From: Micromonospora sp. M71_S20
GTDB lineage: Bacteria > Actinomycetota > Actinomycetes > Mycobacteriales > Micromonosporaceae
Reading direction: 5' to 3'
Assembly: GCF_003664255.1 (NCBI RefSeq)
Contig: NZ_RCCV01000004.1
Span: forward strand, 434,001 to 498,000
DNA length: 64,000 bases
Shown here: piece after piece, positions 1 to 7,797 of the stretch
How positions within the stretch are numbered: position 1 is the stretch's first letter
Layout: every line of letters starts with the position of its first letter
Notes under the pieces: generated by a model
What the model saw: only the letters and a program-made list of their open reading frames with translations
Databases searched by the model: none
Told to the model about the DNA's origin: nothing
Made by a program: the position numbers and the translations under genes

Positions 1-460
1 CCGCCAGCCGGTCGGCGCCGGCCGGCGCGGTGGCCGAGGCGCGCGCGGTGAGCGCATCCAGATCGCTACCCCCACCCGAGGTGGCACCGACCCGGGCGAA
101 CGGCACCCCGGACAGCGTCCCGGCCGGACCGTCGGGCCGGTCGCTGACGAACAGCCGGGGCTCCAGGTAGGCCAGCACCGCCTCGGCCTCCGTGGCGGAC
201 AGGGCCGGGTTGACGGGCACGAAGACGGCGCCGAGGCGGGCGCAGCCCAAAAAACCGTCGAGGGTACGCAGGGTCGGCGCGGTCGACCAGGCCACCCGGT
301 CGCCGGCCCGCACCCCCAGCCCGGCGAGCGCGTTCGCGGTCCGGTTCGCCTGCCGGTCCAGCTCGCCGAAGGTGATCCGCCGCCCGCGCAGGGTGGCCGC
401 CACGGCGGTCGGTGTCATCCGGGCGGTCAGCCGGACGATCTCCCCGATCAGCAGGCTCAC
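1..460 (-). CDS. AMP-dependent acyl-CoA synthetase/ligase, N-terminal part (runs off the left edge)
   Basis: The first 153 codons of an adenylate-forming ligase are present; the rest lies outside the window. The visible part has the family's N-terminal pattern: a LRGRRITFGELDRQANRTA segment typical of the start of acyl-CoA synthetases, then a FLGCARLGAVFVPVNPAL segment matching the conserved GCLRAGAVYVPLNP region. The nucleotide-binding TSGTTG loop lies beyond the edge. The GTG start at 458-460 overlaps the stop of the dehydrogenase gene upstream of it in a GTGA tetranucleotide, so the two are co-translated. The family activates a carboxylic acid as an acyl-adenylate and transfers it to CoA. 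Substrate is unknown. Pairing with a dehydrogenase and a 2-oxoacid oxidoreductase suggests catabolism of an organic acid. Confidence 0.85.
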   Translation of the reverse strand, partial: MSLLIGEIVRLTARMTPTAVAATLRGRRITFGELDRQANRTANALAGLGVRAGDRVAWSTAPTLRTLDGFLGCARLGAVFVPVNPALSATEAEAVLAYLEPRLFVSDRPDGPAGTLSGVPFARVGATSGGGSDLDALTARASATAPAGADRLA

Positions 461-1596
461 GGCCGCCCCCAGTCGACGTCGAGCCGGACCTGGACCGGAT
501 TGATCGCCCCGTGCGCGGCCTTGTCCCGGGTGATCCGCACCGCCTCGGGTATCGCCTCGATCCCGGTCGACCAGTGGGTGATCAGCGGCTCCACCTCGAC
601 GTCGCCCCGGGCGACCAGGCGCAGGGCGTGTGTGAAGACGCTACCGGAGGGGGAGTAGCCGCCGGCTCCGGAGCGGGGGTGCAGCAGGGAGACCGACCGT
701 TCGCGCAGCAGACCGAGGGGCGCCGGCACGTCGTCCGGCAGCACCGAGACGCCGACGACCCGACCGCCCCGGCGGGCGCAGCGGGCGGCCAGCTCCAGGG
801 TGTCCGCACCGGACAGCCCGAGCCCCGGCGACCCGCCGGCCGTCTCGATCACCACGTCGGCGCCGATCCCGTCGGTCGCGTCGTGGACCGCCGCCAGCAC
901 CGGGTCCGCTGCGGCGGCACCGGCCGCCGCGGCGTCGATGACCAGATCGGCCCCGAACCGCCGGGCCAGGGCGAGTTTGGCGGGGCTCCGGCCGCTGACC
1001 GCGACCAGGCCGGCGTTGCCCCGGCGGGCGACCTGGACCGCCAGCAGGCCCATCACCCCGGCGCCGAGGACCAGCACCGTCTCGCCCGGCGCGACGGCGG
1101 CCAGCGCGTGCGCGTGCAGCGCCCCGGCCAGCGGTTGGATCGCCGCCGCGGCCGCCGCACTCACCCCGGGTGGGACGGGCACCACGGCCGTCTCAGGTAC
1201 GACCAGTCGTTCGGCCAGGGCACCCGGCCGGGTGAACCCGATGAACTCGGGCCGGACGCAGGCGTCGGTGCGGCCGTTGCGGCAGGCCGCGCAGTGTCCA
1301 CAGACCAGGGTCTCGACGGCGGTGACCCGGTCACCCGGCCGGTACCGGCGCACCCCGGGGCCGACCGCCCGCACCACGCCGCAGAACTCGTGGCCGCCGA
1401 AGCGGACCGGCCCGGTGGCCAGCGCGTCGGCCAGCCGTCGGTGCAGGGCGACCGGTTCGCCGGCGATCAGCATGCACTCGGTCACGCTCGGCTGTACGCA
1501 GCAGATGTCGACCAGCACCTCGCCCGGCCCGGCCTGCGGATCGGGCACCTCCTCGACCCGGAGGTCTCCGAAGCCGTGCAGAACAGCGGCGCGCAT
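457..1596 (-). CDS. Zinc-dependent alcohol dehydrogenase (MDR superfamily)
   Basis: A 379-residue medium-chain dehydrogenase/reductase, full length for the family. It shows the GHEFCGVV motif (catalytic-zinc region), the structural-zinc cysteine run CGHCAACRNGRTDAC near residues 100-114, and a Rossmann motif GAGVMGLLAVQVA near 175-187. The family oxidises an alcohol or polyol with NAD(P) in the cytoplasm. The ATG at 1594-1596 has a GAGAGGAA ribosome site a few bases upstream on the minus strand. The gene is translationally coupled to the AMP-ligase gene behind it and divergent from the oxidoreductase operon at 1694. A shared operator candidate lies between them. The substrate cannot be read from the sequence. 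Confidence 0.88.
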   Translation of the reverse strand: MRAAVLHGFGDLRVEEVPDPQAGPGEVLVDICCVQPSVTECMLIAGEPVALHRRLADALATGPVRFGGHEFCGVVRAVGPGVRRYRPGDRVTAVETLVCGHCAACRNGRTDACVRPEFIGFTRPGALAERLVVPETAVVPVPPGVSAAAAAAIQPLAGALHAHALAAVAPGETVLVLGAGVMGLLAVQVARRGNAGLVAVSGRSPAKLALARRFGADLVIDAAAAGAAAADPVLAAVHDATDGIGADVVIETAGGSPGLGLSGADTLELAARCARRGGRVVGVSVLPDDVPAPLGLLRERSVSLLHPRSGAGGYSPSGSVFTHALRLVARGDVEVEPLITHWSTGIEAIPEAVRITRDKAAHGAINPVQVRLDVDWGRP

Positions 1597-1641
1597 CGTG
1601 TTCCTCTCGACGGCTCGTACCCTGCCCTTGTCTCGCGGTTA

Positions 1642-1659
1642 GATTTTGTATTCAATATC
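1642..1659. promoter_or_regulatory. Candidate GntR-family operator in the divergent promoter
   Basis: The half-sites GATTTTGTA and TTCAATATC form an imperfect palindrome: 7 of 9 positions pair around the centre at 1650/1651. It lies between the divergent starts at 1596 and 1694, in a locally AT-rich stretch. TTGTAnnCAA-like cores are common for FCD-type GntR regulators, and such a regulator is encoded in the rightward operon at 4115. Binding is inferred, not shown. Confidence 0.5.
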
Positions 1660-1693
1660 CAAACCAGGTCAAGTGCCGAACTCAGGAGGACGC

Positions 1694-2263
1694 ATGGAGC
1701 GGGAACTCGTGGTCACCGGGGTCGGTGGCCAGGGCATCCAGTTGCTCGCCAAGACCCTCGCCCTCGCCGCGACCCGCGCGGGGCGCTACGCCATGCTCAC
1801 CGCCGACTACGGCGGCGAGATGCGCGGCGGCCCGTCCCGGGCCGGTGTGGTGATCGGTGACGAGCCGCTGCGGAGCCTGCCGGTGCTCGCCGCCGCCTGG
1901 TCGGCGATCGTCGTGCACCACCGGTTCAGCGGGCCGGCCCTGGCCCGGCTGCGCCCCGGTGGACCGGCCGTCGTCAACGTCCCGCTGGTCGACCCGGGCA
2001 GCCTGCCGGCGATGACGGTGCATCCGGTGGACGCCACCGCCGTGGCGAAGTCGGTCGACGCGCCGCAGGCGATCGGTTTCGTCCTGCTCGGGGCGTACAA
2101 CGCGGTGACCGGAGTGGTCGACCCGGCCGCCCTGGTCGAGGCGATGACCGAGTTGCTGCCGCCGTACCGCCGCCAGCACGCCCCGGCCAACGCCCGCGCG
2201 CTCGCGGCCGGCGCCGCCGTGCCGGTCGTGCCGGTCGGCGCCACGGTGGGGGTGTCGTCGTGA
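1694..2263 (+). CDS. 2-oxoacid:ferredoxin oxidoreductase, gamma subunit
   Basis: A 189-residue protein that begins ELVVTGVGGQGIQLLAKTLA, the signature start of the gamma (KorC/PorG-type) domain of 2-oxoacid:acceptor oxidoreductases. It is followed by a YGGEMRGGPSRAGVVIG stretch also typical of the domain. I chose the ATG at 1694 because AGGAGGA lies just before it and the family homology begins there. The gamma subunit helps bind CoA and close the enzyme in the oxidative decarboxylation of a 2-oxoacid to acyl-CoA with ferredoxin reduction. It is the first gene of an operon encoding gamma, alpha, beta, GntR regulator and delta ferredoxin; the next gene starts inside its stop codon (GTGA). Confidence 0.88.
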   Translation: MERELVVTGVGGQGIQLLAKTLALAATRAGRYAMLTADYGGEMRGGPSRAGVVIGDEPLRSLPVLAAAWSAIVVHHRFSGPALARLRPGGPAVVNVPLVDPGSLPAMTVHPVDATAVAKSVDAPQAIGFVLLGAYNAVTGVVDPAALVEAMTELLPPYRRQHAPANARALAAGAAVPVVPVGATVGVSS

Positions 2264-3339
2264 CCCGGGAGCTGCTGGAGGGCAGCGCCGCCATCGCCGC
2301 CGCCGCGATCACGGCCGGCTGCCGCTTCTTCGCCGGCTACCCGATGTCGCCGTTCACCGGGCTGCTGGAGAGCATGTCGCGCGAACTGCCGGCGGTCGGT
2401 GGGGTCTGCGTCAACGCCGAGAGCGAGATCGAGGGCGCGAACATGGTGCTCGGCGCCGCCGCGGCCGGCACCCGGTCGGCCACCGGCTCCTGCGGGCAGG
2501 GGATCGCGCTGATGCAGGAGACGATCGCCGAGGCGGCGCTCAACGAGACCCCGTTCGTCGTCTTCAACATGGCCCGCAACCAGCAGGACTACTTCCAGTG
2601 CACCCGGGGCGGCGGCTGGGGCGACTACCGGACCATCACCCTCGCGCCGAAGGACGTGACCGAGGCGGTCGAGCACACCCAGTTGCTGTTCCATCTCGCC
2701 GAGCTGCACCGCGCGCCGGTGATCCTCTACGGCGACCCGTTGATCGCCCAGACCCGGATCTCCGTCACCGTGGCGCCTCGCGACTACGGGCCGTTGCCGG
2801 CGCGGGACTGGGTGCTCGACGGCACCGGTGGCGGCACCGGCCGCTCCCGCCAGGTCTGGACCTGGGCCATGGGCAAGGCCACCGACCCCGGGCCCGGACC
2901 GGACCGGCACTGGCGGGCCGTCGCCGACAAGTTCGACGCCATCGCCGGCGTCGAGGCCCGGTTCGAGCAGGCGTACGTCGACGACGCCGAGACGGTCGTG
3001 GTGGCCTTCGGCACGGCGGCGCTCTTCGTCGAGTACGTGGTCGAGGAACTGCGCGCCGAGGGGCACCGGATCGGCTGGTTCCGCCCGGTGTCGCTCTGGC
3101 CGTTCCCGGGGGAGGCGCTGGCCGCCGCCACCACCGGCGCCCGCCGGGTGCTGGTGTTCGAGCTCAACGCCGGCCAGATGCTCGACGACGTACGCATCCA
3201 CGCCGCCGACCGGTCGGTCGTCCGGTTCATCGGCGGGGTCAGCATCGCCGAGTCCGGCCTCGCCTACGGCGACCTGATGGACGCCCCGGTCATCCGCGAC
3301 CGGATCCTCGCCGCGCTCACCGGAGGTGTCCCCGCATGA
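2260..3339 (+). CDS. 2-oxoacid:ferredoxin oxidoreductase, alpha subunit
   Basis: A 359-residue alpha subunit with the PP/domain II arrangement of KorA/PorA proteins: the FFAGYPMSPFTGLLESMS segment near residue 28 corresponds to the conserved YPITPSTE motif, and a transketolase C-terminal-like domain follows (VAFGTAALFVEYVVEEL, then RPVSLWPFPGEAL). In many bacteria this subunit is fused to the gamma domain; here the two are separate genes, the four-subunit layout. The GTG start at 2260 overlaps the gamma stop as GTGA. With the beta subunit it forms the thiamine-diphosphate active site. Which 2-oxoacid is used (2-oxoglutarate, branched-chain or aryl pyruvate) cannot be decided from sequence alone. 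Confidence 0.87.
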   Translation: MTRELLEGSAAIAAAAITAGCRFFAGYPMSPFTGLLESMSRELPAVGGVCVNAESEIEGANMVLGAAAAGTRSATGSCGQGIALMQETIAEAALNETPFVVFNMARNQQDYFQCTRGGGWGDYRTITLAPKDVTEAVEHTQLLFHLAELHRAPVILYGDPLIAQTRISVTVAPRDYGPLPARDWVLDGTGGGTGRSRQVWTWAMGKATDPGPGPDRHWRAVADKFDAIAGVEARFEQAYVDDAETVVVAFGTAALFVEYVVEELRAEGHRIGWFRPVSLWPFPGEALAAATTGARRVLVFELNAGQMLDDVRIHAADRSVVRFIGGVSIAESGLAYGDLMDAPVIRDRILAALTGGVPA

Positions 3340-4118
3340 CCCGGGAACAGATCATCATCGACACCAGCGGCCCGCCCGCCGGGCCCGCCCGCAAGGTGGC
3401 TGACCCGAAACCGTCGCTGCTGCTCGGCGAGCACTCGCTCTGTCCCGGCTGCGGCGAGCCGGTCGCCCTGCGGCTGCTGCTGGAGGTGTTGCAGGAACTC
3501 GACATCGTGCAGCGGACGATCGGAGTGGTCGGGCACGGCTGCTACGGCAGCTTCGTGCGGATCATGGACGTCGACGTGCTCCAGTGCCTGCACGGACGGG
3601 CGCCCTCCTGCGCCACCGGCATCAAGCGGGTCCGCCCGGAATGCGCCGTCTTCACCATGCAGGGCGACGGCGACATGGCCAACGAGGGGTTGCAGGAGGT
3701 GCTGCACGCCGCCGCCCGGGGGGAACGGATCACCTGCGTCCTGCTCAACAACGGCGTCTTCGGCGACACCGGTGGCCAGCTCACCGCGACCACCGTGCTC
3801 GGTCAACGGACCAAGACCAGCCTCGCCGGTCGGGAGGCGGAGACGCACGGGTACCCGATCCCGGTCGCCGACCTGGTCGCCAGCCTCCAGGGGACGGCGT
3901 ACGTCGCCCGGGGCACGGTCTCCACCGCCGGCGGGGTGGCGCAGACCAGGCGGATGCTGCGTAAGGCCTTCGAGGCGCAGCTCGCCGGTGCCGGGTTCAG
4001 CCTGGTGGAGATCCTCACCATGTGCCCCACCGGGTGGTTCGTCCCCACCGCCGAGGGGCCCGGCTACCTTGGCGGGTCACTGGAACAGACCTATCCACTG
4101 GGGGAGTTGGTCACATGA
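3336..4118 (+). CDS. 2-oxoacid:ferredoxin oxidoreductase, beta subunit (thiamine diphosphate-binding)
   Basis: A 260-residue beta subunit. The CPGCGEP motif near residue 34 supplies cluster/TPP-associated cysteines, and GDGDMANEG near residue 110, followed after about 25 residues by LLNNGVFGDTGGQ, is the classical GDG-N thiamine diphosphate/Mg binding motif. The ending MCPTGW is typical of KorB-like proteins. The ATG at 3336 overlaps the alpha stop (ATGA). The protein carries out decarboxylation and electron transfer together with the alpha subunit and the ferredoxin at 4843. It is followed directly, again with an ATGA overlap, by a GntR regulator gene rather than the delta subunit. Confidence 0.9.
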   Translation: MTREQIIIDTSGPPAGPARKVADPKPSLLLGEHSLCPGCGEPVALRLLLEVLQELDIVQRTIGVVGHGCYGSFVRIMDVDVLQCLHGRAPSCATGIKRVRPECAVFTMQGDGDMANEGLQEVLHAAARGERITCVLLNNGVFGDTGGQLTATTVLGQRTKTSLAGREAETHGYPIPVADLVASLQGTAYVARGTVSTAGGVAQTRRMLRKAFEAQLAGAGFSLVEILTMCPTGWFVPTAEGPGYLGGSLEQTYPLGELVT

Positions 4119-4846
4119 CGCCGCTGGTACGGGCGAAGGCGGGCGAGGCCGTCGCCGGCTACATCCTGGGGCTGCTGTTCGACGGCACGCTGCGCAGCGG
4201 GGACCGGATCGACCTCGACGGCATCGCCACGACGCTGGGTGTCAGCCGGGTGCCGGTCCGGGAGGGGCTGATGCAGCTGGAACGGGACGGCCTGGTCAGC
4301 ATGCCGCACTACCGGGGCGCGTTCGTGGCCGAGTTCGACGCCGGCACGGTGCGCGAGGCGTTCGAGCTGTACGGCATGCTCAGCGCCCTGACCAGCAGTC
4401 GGGCCGCCGCCTCGGGGGACGCCGGGCTACGCGAGACGCTCGACAAGCTGATCGAGGCGCTGGTCGACTGCGGCCAGGTGGACGAGTTCGAACGGCTGGC
4501 TCGTGAGTTCCGCAAGGTGGTCAATCTCGCCGCCGCCGGCCCGCACCTGCGCGCGCTGCTGCGTACCTTCAGCGGGCTGGTGCCGGTCGCGGCGAGGTTC
4601 TCGATCGAGGACGCGATGGACGACGAGCGGGCGGCGCTGTGTCGCGAACACGCCGCGCTGGTCGCCGGGGATCCCGAGGCCGCTGCCGCGGCGAGCCTCG
4701 ACCACGTGCTCATGACCGCCGAGAACGCCGTGCGGGCGTTGCGCCGGCGCGGGGTGTTCACGGCGGAGACGCCACCGCCCGCGGCCGGGGAGAGCGACCG
4801 GTTGCTCGGCATCGTGCAGGCGACGAGGGGAGGAGCCCGCCCGTGA
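4115..4846 (+). CDS. GntR-family transcriptional regulator (FCD type)
   Basis: A 243-residue regulator with an N-terminal winged helix-turn-helix near residues 10-75 (IATTLGVSRVPVREGLMQLERDGL is the recognition region) and an all-helical C-terminal FCD-type ligand domain. FCD regulators usually bind a carboxylic acid and repress a neighbouring catabolic operon. It overlaps the beta-subunit stop by ATGA, and its own stop overlaps the ferredoxin GTG by GTGA, so it is made in fixed ratio with the enzyme. The operator candidate at 1642-1659 would make it autoregulatory and also control the divergent ligase and dehydrogenase genes. An internal position between two enzyme subunits is unusual. Confidence 0.87.
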   Translation: MTPLVRAKAGEAVAGYILGLLFDGTLRSGDRIDLDGIATTLGVSRVPVREGLMQLERDGLVSMPHYRGAFVAEFDAGTVREAFELYGMLSALTSSRAAASGDAGLRETLDKLIEALVDCGQVDEFERLAREFRKVVNLAAAGPHLRALLRTFSGLVPVAARFSIEDAMDDERAALCREHAALVAGDPEAAAAASLDHVLMTAENAVRALRRRGVFTAETPPPAAGESDRLLGIVQATRGGARP

Positions 4847-5091
4847 CGACGCAGGAGGGCCCGGCCAGGGCCAGCCGGGGCACCCTGATCATCGACACCG
4901 AGAAGTGCAAGGGCTGTGACCTCTGCGTCCTGGCCTGCCCGCCCCAGGTGCTGGTGATGTCCGCCGAGGTCAACGAGAAGGGCTACCGGTTTCCCGAGTT
5001 GACCCCGGGCTGCACCGGCTGCACCGCCTGCCAGATGGTCTGCCCCGACTTCGTCTTCTCCGTCTACCGACTGACCCCGGTCACCCGCTGA
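4843..5091 (+). CDS. 4Fe-4S ferredoxin, delta subunit of 2-oxoacid oxidoreductase
   Basis: An 82-residue protein with two cysteine motifs for [4Fe-4S] clusters: CKGCDLCVLACP (residues 22-33) and CTGCTACQMVCPD nearer the C-terminus. This is the delta-subunit pattern of four-subunit 2-oxoacid oxidoreductases. It carries electrons from the TPP site to an external acceptor. The GTG start at 4843 overlaps the GntR stop (GTGA). A strong hairpin follows 30 bases after its stop, ending the operon. Confidence 0.88.
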   Translation: MTTQEGPARASRGTLIIDTEKCKGCDLCVLACPPQVLVMSAEVNEKGYRFPELTPGCTGCTACQMVCPDFVFSVYRLTPVTR

Positions 5092-5120
5092 CCGGCGAAC
5101 TCCGCCGGCACGAGATCCCA

Positions 5121-5158
5121 CCGGCCCGGGTACCCGCCACAGCGGGCGCCCGGGCCGG
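5121..5158 (+). terminator. Intrinsic terminator-like hairpin after the oxidoreductase operon
   Basis: The arms CCGGCCCGGG (5121-5130) and CCCGGGCCGG (5149-5158) pair perfectly, and an inner CCCGC/GCGGG stem extends the hairpin. No U-run follows, as is usual for actinobacterial terminators. Confidence 0.7.
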
Positions 5159-5433
5159 GTCGTGGCTGGCCTGCGCGTTGCCCCTCGGCGCGCGGATGAC
5201 CGACCGCCGGCAGGTCGGTGGGCGCTGCCGGGACGACGGCCTGGTGGTGGTCGTCGTCGACCTGGCCGGTACCCGGCTGCTCGGCCGGATTCCGGAGCCG
5301 CCCGCCTGGCCGCCGGGCCGAAGGGGAAGTTGGCGCCCATACCGCCCGATCGGGCCCCGACCTGCGGCGGAACCCCGACGCAGACGAGCGCCCTTCTTGA
5401 TTTCTTCGTAACTTGCGCGTCGCATTGTGGTGC

Positions 5434-5462
5434 TTGACACACGGCCATGCCGGCACCATCAT
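5434..5462 (+). promoter_or_regulatory. Probable promoter of the ABC-transporter operon
   Basis: A perfect TTGACA -35 box (5434-5439) is followed after 17 bases by CATCAT (5457-5462), four of six matches to TATAAT. The 14-bp palindrome starting at 5471 would lie at or just after the transcription start, a usual repressor position. Confidence 0.45.
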
Positions 5463-5470
5463 GAGAAGCA

Positions 5471-5484
5471 ACCAAGCGCTTGCT
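5471..5484. promoter_or_regulatory. TetR-type operator candidate matching AnCAAGnnCTTGnT
   Basis: The site reads ACCAAGCGCTTGCT; its core CAAGCGCTTG is a perfect palindrome. It fits the consensus AnCAAGnnCTTGnT that I know for KstR2, a TetR-family repressor responsive to an acyl-CoA thioester. No TetR gene lies in the window, so the cognate regulator would be elsewhere. Confidence 0.5.
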
Positions 5485-5639
5485 AGGTTTCTCGCGGAGG
5501 GTGACATGTCGCCGGAAACGTCGGCGTCATCGCGGGCGCGACGGCGGTAACCGGGCGGCGCGCCGGGGACGGTCAACGGGCTCCGGCGCGCGCAGTCCAC
5601 AACTACCTATCACTGACAACCGGCAAGGCAGGGATAGCA

Positions 5640-6863
5640 GTGGTCGTATCGAGAATTGGTTCCACCGGTCTGGCGGCGGGTCTGGCGGCCCTGCTGGCCC
5701 TCACCGCCTGTGGTGGAGGCGGCGGTGACAGTGACAAGCCCACCGACGGCACCGCATCAGGGGCGCCCATCATCATCGGGATGGACGAGGACAGCACCGG
5801 TCCTGGCGCGTCCTACAGCACCATCGCCGGCAAGACGATCAGGCTGGCGGTGCAGGACATCAACGACAAGGGCGGGGTGCTCGGCCGGCCGTTACGCCTC
5901 GTCGTCGAGAACGACGAGAGCGACCCGACCAAGGTGCCCGCGGTGTTGCAGAAGCTCTCCGGCCAGGGTGCCAAGGCGCTGCTCCTGCAGAGCGGCAGCG
6001 CGGCGATCATGCAGGCCAAGTCGACGCTGACCCAGCTCAAGTTGCCGGCGATCGCGCCGACGGGCGTCACCGCCACGCTTGTCGAACCACCCAACAACGA
6101 ACTCATCTACATGCTCGCCAACACCACGGCGGACTGGGCCGAGGTCTACTGCGGCGCGTTCAAGGCGGCGAACATCAGCAAGCTGGGTGTGCTGACCGAC
6201 GACACCACCACCATCGCCGCGCTCAACAAGTCGCTGCTCGGCGGGCTCTCCTGTGTCACGGTGGTGGCCACCGAGAAGGGGGCGGCCAACGCCTCCGACC
6301 TCTCCGCGCAGGTGGCCCGACTCAAGAACGCCAATCCGGACGCCGTCCTGGTGACCAGCGTCGGCGGCTCCTTCGAGGTGCTCGCCCAGAACACCCTGGC
6401 CAGGCAGTTCTCCGGCAAGCCGCGCTTCTCGCTGGCCTCGATCGGCAACCAGCCGTCCTCGTGGAAACTGGCCAACGCCGGTGCGCTCAAGGGCCTGATC
6501 TTCATGGGGTCGATCAACTCGGAGAATCCCCGCACCCAGGCTCTGACGAAGTTGCTGAAGGAGAAGAACGGCGACGACTACGAGGTGACCGCGTACGACG
6601 CGCAGGCGTGGGACTCGGTGCAACTGCTCAAGCTGGCCATCGAGAAGGCCGGCGGCCCGGACGACCCGGCCAAGCTCAACGCGGCGATCCAGGGGATCAC
6701 CGGCTACCAGGCCGCCTTCGGGCAGGGCAACTTCACCCTGTCGTTCTCGGCGACCAAGCACCTCGGCGCCGACGGGCTCTGCGGGCTGTCCCTGATCGAG
6801 TTCGGCGACGACAACAAGCCGAAGGGACCCTGGTCCACCTTCCAACCGCCCTGTTCCGGTTGA
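5640..6863 (+). CDS. ABC transporter substrate-binding lipoprotein (Leu/Ile/Val-BP type)
   Basis: A 407-residue type I periplasmic-binding-protein family member (Peripla_BP_6). It begins with a hydrophobic lipoprotein signal ending in the lipobox LTAC, with Cys24 as the lipidation site, then a Gly/Ser-rich linker. The mature part starts with GAPIIIGMDEDSTGP and includes the AVQDINDKGGVLGRPLRLVV segment typical of LivK-like receptors. It captures a small organic solute outside the membrane for the permease at 6922-8813. GTG at 5640 is used, with a modest AAGGCAGGG upstream. A strong stem-loop lies between this gene and the permeases, which could allow higher expression of the receptor. Confidence 0.9.
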   Translation: MVVSRIGSTGLAAGLAALLALTACGGGGGDSDKPTDGTASGAPIIIGMDEDSTGPGASYSTIAGKTIRLAVQDINDKGGVLGRPLRLVVENDESDPTKVPAVLQKLSGQGAKALLLQSGSAAIMQAKSTLTQLKLPAIAPTGVTATLVEPPNNELIYMLANTTADWAEVYCGAFKAANISKLGVLTDDTTTIAALNKSLLGGLSCVTVVATEKGAANASDLSAQVARLKNANPDAVLVTSVGGSFEVLAQNTLARQFSGKPRFSLASIGNQPSSWKLANAGALKGLIFMGSINSENPRTQALTKLLKEKNGDDYEVTAYDAQAWDSVQLLKLAIEKAGGPDDPAKLNAAIQGITGYQAAFGQGNFTLSFSATKHLGADGLCGLSLIEFGDDNKPKGPWSTFQPPCSG

Positions 6864-6867
6864 CCGG

Positions 6868-6899
6868 CGCAGGGGCCGGTCCTGCGACCGGCCCCTGCG
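6868..6899 (+). terminator. 14-bp stem-loop between binding protein and permease genes (partial terminator or mRNA-stabilising element)
   Basis: CGCAGGGGCCGGTC (6868-6881) pairs perfectly with GACCGGCCCCTGCG (6886-6899) around a four-base loop, starting a few bases after the binding-protein stop. The permease start follows 22 bases later, so complete termination is unlikely; attenuation or 3'-end protection is more plausible. Confidence 0.6.
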
Positions 6900-6921
6900 G
6901 CAGTTCCCGAGGAGTTTCCAC

Positions 6922-7797
6922 ATGACAGACCTCCAGCTCTGGCTCTCCGCGATGGAGATGGGCTGCTTCTTCGGCATGCTGGCTCTGGCCTACTACCTGG
7001 TCCAGGTCGGCGCAGGTTTCTTCAACTTCGCCATCGGCCCCTACGCGATGATGGGCGGGCTCTGCACGAGCTGGTTGGTCATCGAGTACGACCTCGGCGT
7101 CTGGCCCGCGGCCGGGATCGCGGTGGCGGTCACCCTGCTGCTGGCAGCCGGCACCGAGCTGGGCGTGGTCCGGCCGGTGCAGCGGCGCAGCGGCGGCGGC
7201 GAGCTGCCCGCCCTGGTGGCCGTGGCCGCCGTGCTCTTCACCATCCAGCAGATCGCCGGGTACCTCTTCGGCCATCCGACGCTGCCGGGCCAGAGCCTGG
7301 CCACCTTCGATCCCCTGCCGATCGGCGGCATCGTCGTCCAACCCAGCTCGCTACTGCTGATCGTGGTGACCGTGCTGACCTTCGGGGTGACCGCCGTCTG
7401 GATCAGAGCCACCCGGACCGGCCGGCTGCTGCGTGCGGTGGGTGACAGCAAACAGGCGGCCTCGCTGCTCGGTCTGCCGGTCAACCGGATCCGACTGGTC
7501 GCCTTCCTGGCCGCCGGCTTCCTCGCCGCGGTGGCGGGTCTGCTCTTCGCGCCGAAGGCCGGGGTGCACTCGCTCTCCGGCCTGCACTGGTCACTGTCCG
7601 GTTTCCTCGCGGTGGTGATCGGCGGCACCGGCTCGGTCTGGGCGCCGCTCTTCGGGGGCATGCTGCTCGGCCTGGTCGAGGTGTTCCTGCCCTACTACTT
7701 CGGTGGCCAGTCGCACGTCTACGGGATGCTCCTGATCGCGCTGCTGTTCTTCGCCTTCCGTCCGCAGGGCCTCTTCGTCAGGACGGTGCGGGCATGA
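6922..7797 (+). CDS. livH: Branched-chain amino-acid type ABC transporter permease, LivH family
   Basis: A 291-residue polytopic membrane protein with about eight hydrophobic segments. It has family-typical stretches such as FFNFAIGPYAMMGG near residue 33 and VIGGTGSVWAPLFGGMLLG near 232. The LivH family forms one half of the membrane channel that imports branched-chain amino acids or related carboxylates. The ATG at 6922 is preceded by CGAGGAG. The next permease begins within its stop codon (ATGA). Exact substrate is unknown; the gene context suggests an organic acid feeding the upstream oxidoreductase. Confidence 0.88.
   Translation: MTDLQLWLSAMEMGCFFGMLALAYYLVQVGAGFFNFAIGPYAMMGGLCTSWLVIEYDLGVWPAAGIAVAVTLLLAAGTELGVVRPVQRRSGGGELPALVAVAAVLFTIQQIAGYLFGHPTLPGQSLATFDPLPIGGIVVQPSSLLLIVVTVLTFGVTAVWIRATRTGRLLRAVGDSKQAASLLGLPVNRIRLVAFLAAGFLAAVAGLLFAPKAGVHSLSGLHWSLSGFLAVVIGGTGSVWAPLFGGMLLGLVEVFLPYYFGGQSHVYGMLLIALLFFAFRPQGLFVRTVRA

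Larger units (their letters stand above)
5092..5639. other. 548-bp intergenic region between oxidoreductase operon and ABC-transporter operon
   Basis: No convincing gene is seen. The stretch holds the terminator at 5121-5158, a promoter candidate at 5434-5462 and the palindrome at 5471-5484. About 155 bases of probable leader separate the palindrome from the GTG start at 5640. Confidence 0.6.

Noticed and set aside
412..1860. Long plus-strand open frame across the alcohol dehydrogenase gene and into the next operon
   Set aside because: It crosses a divergent promoter and is antisense to a gene with intact zinc and Rossmann motifs; composition is shadow-like.
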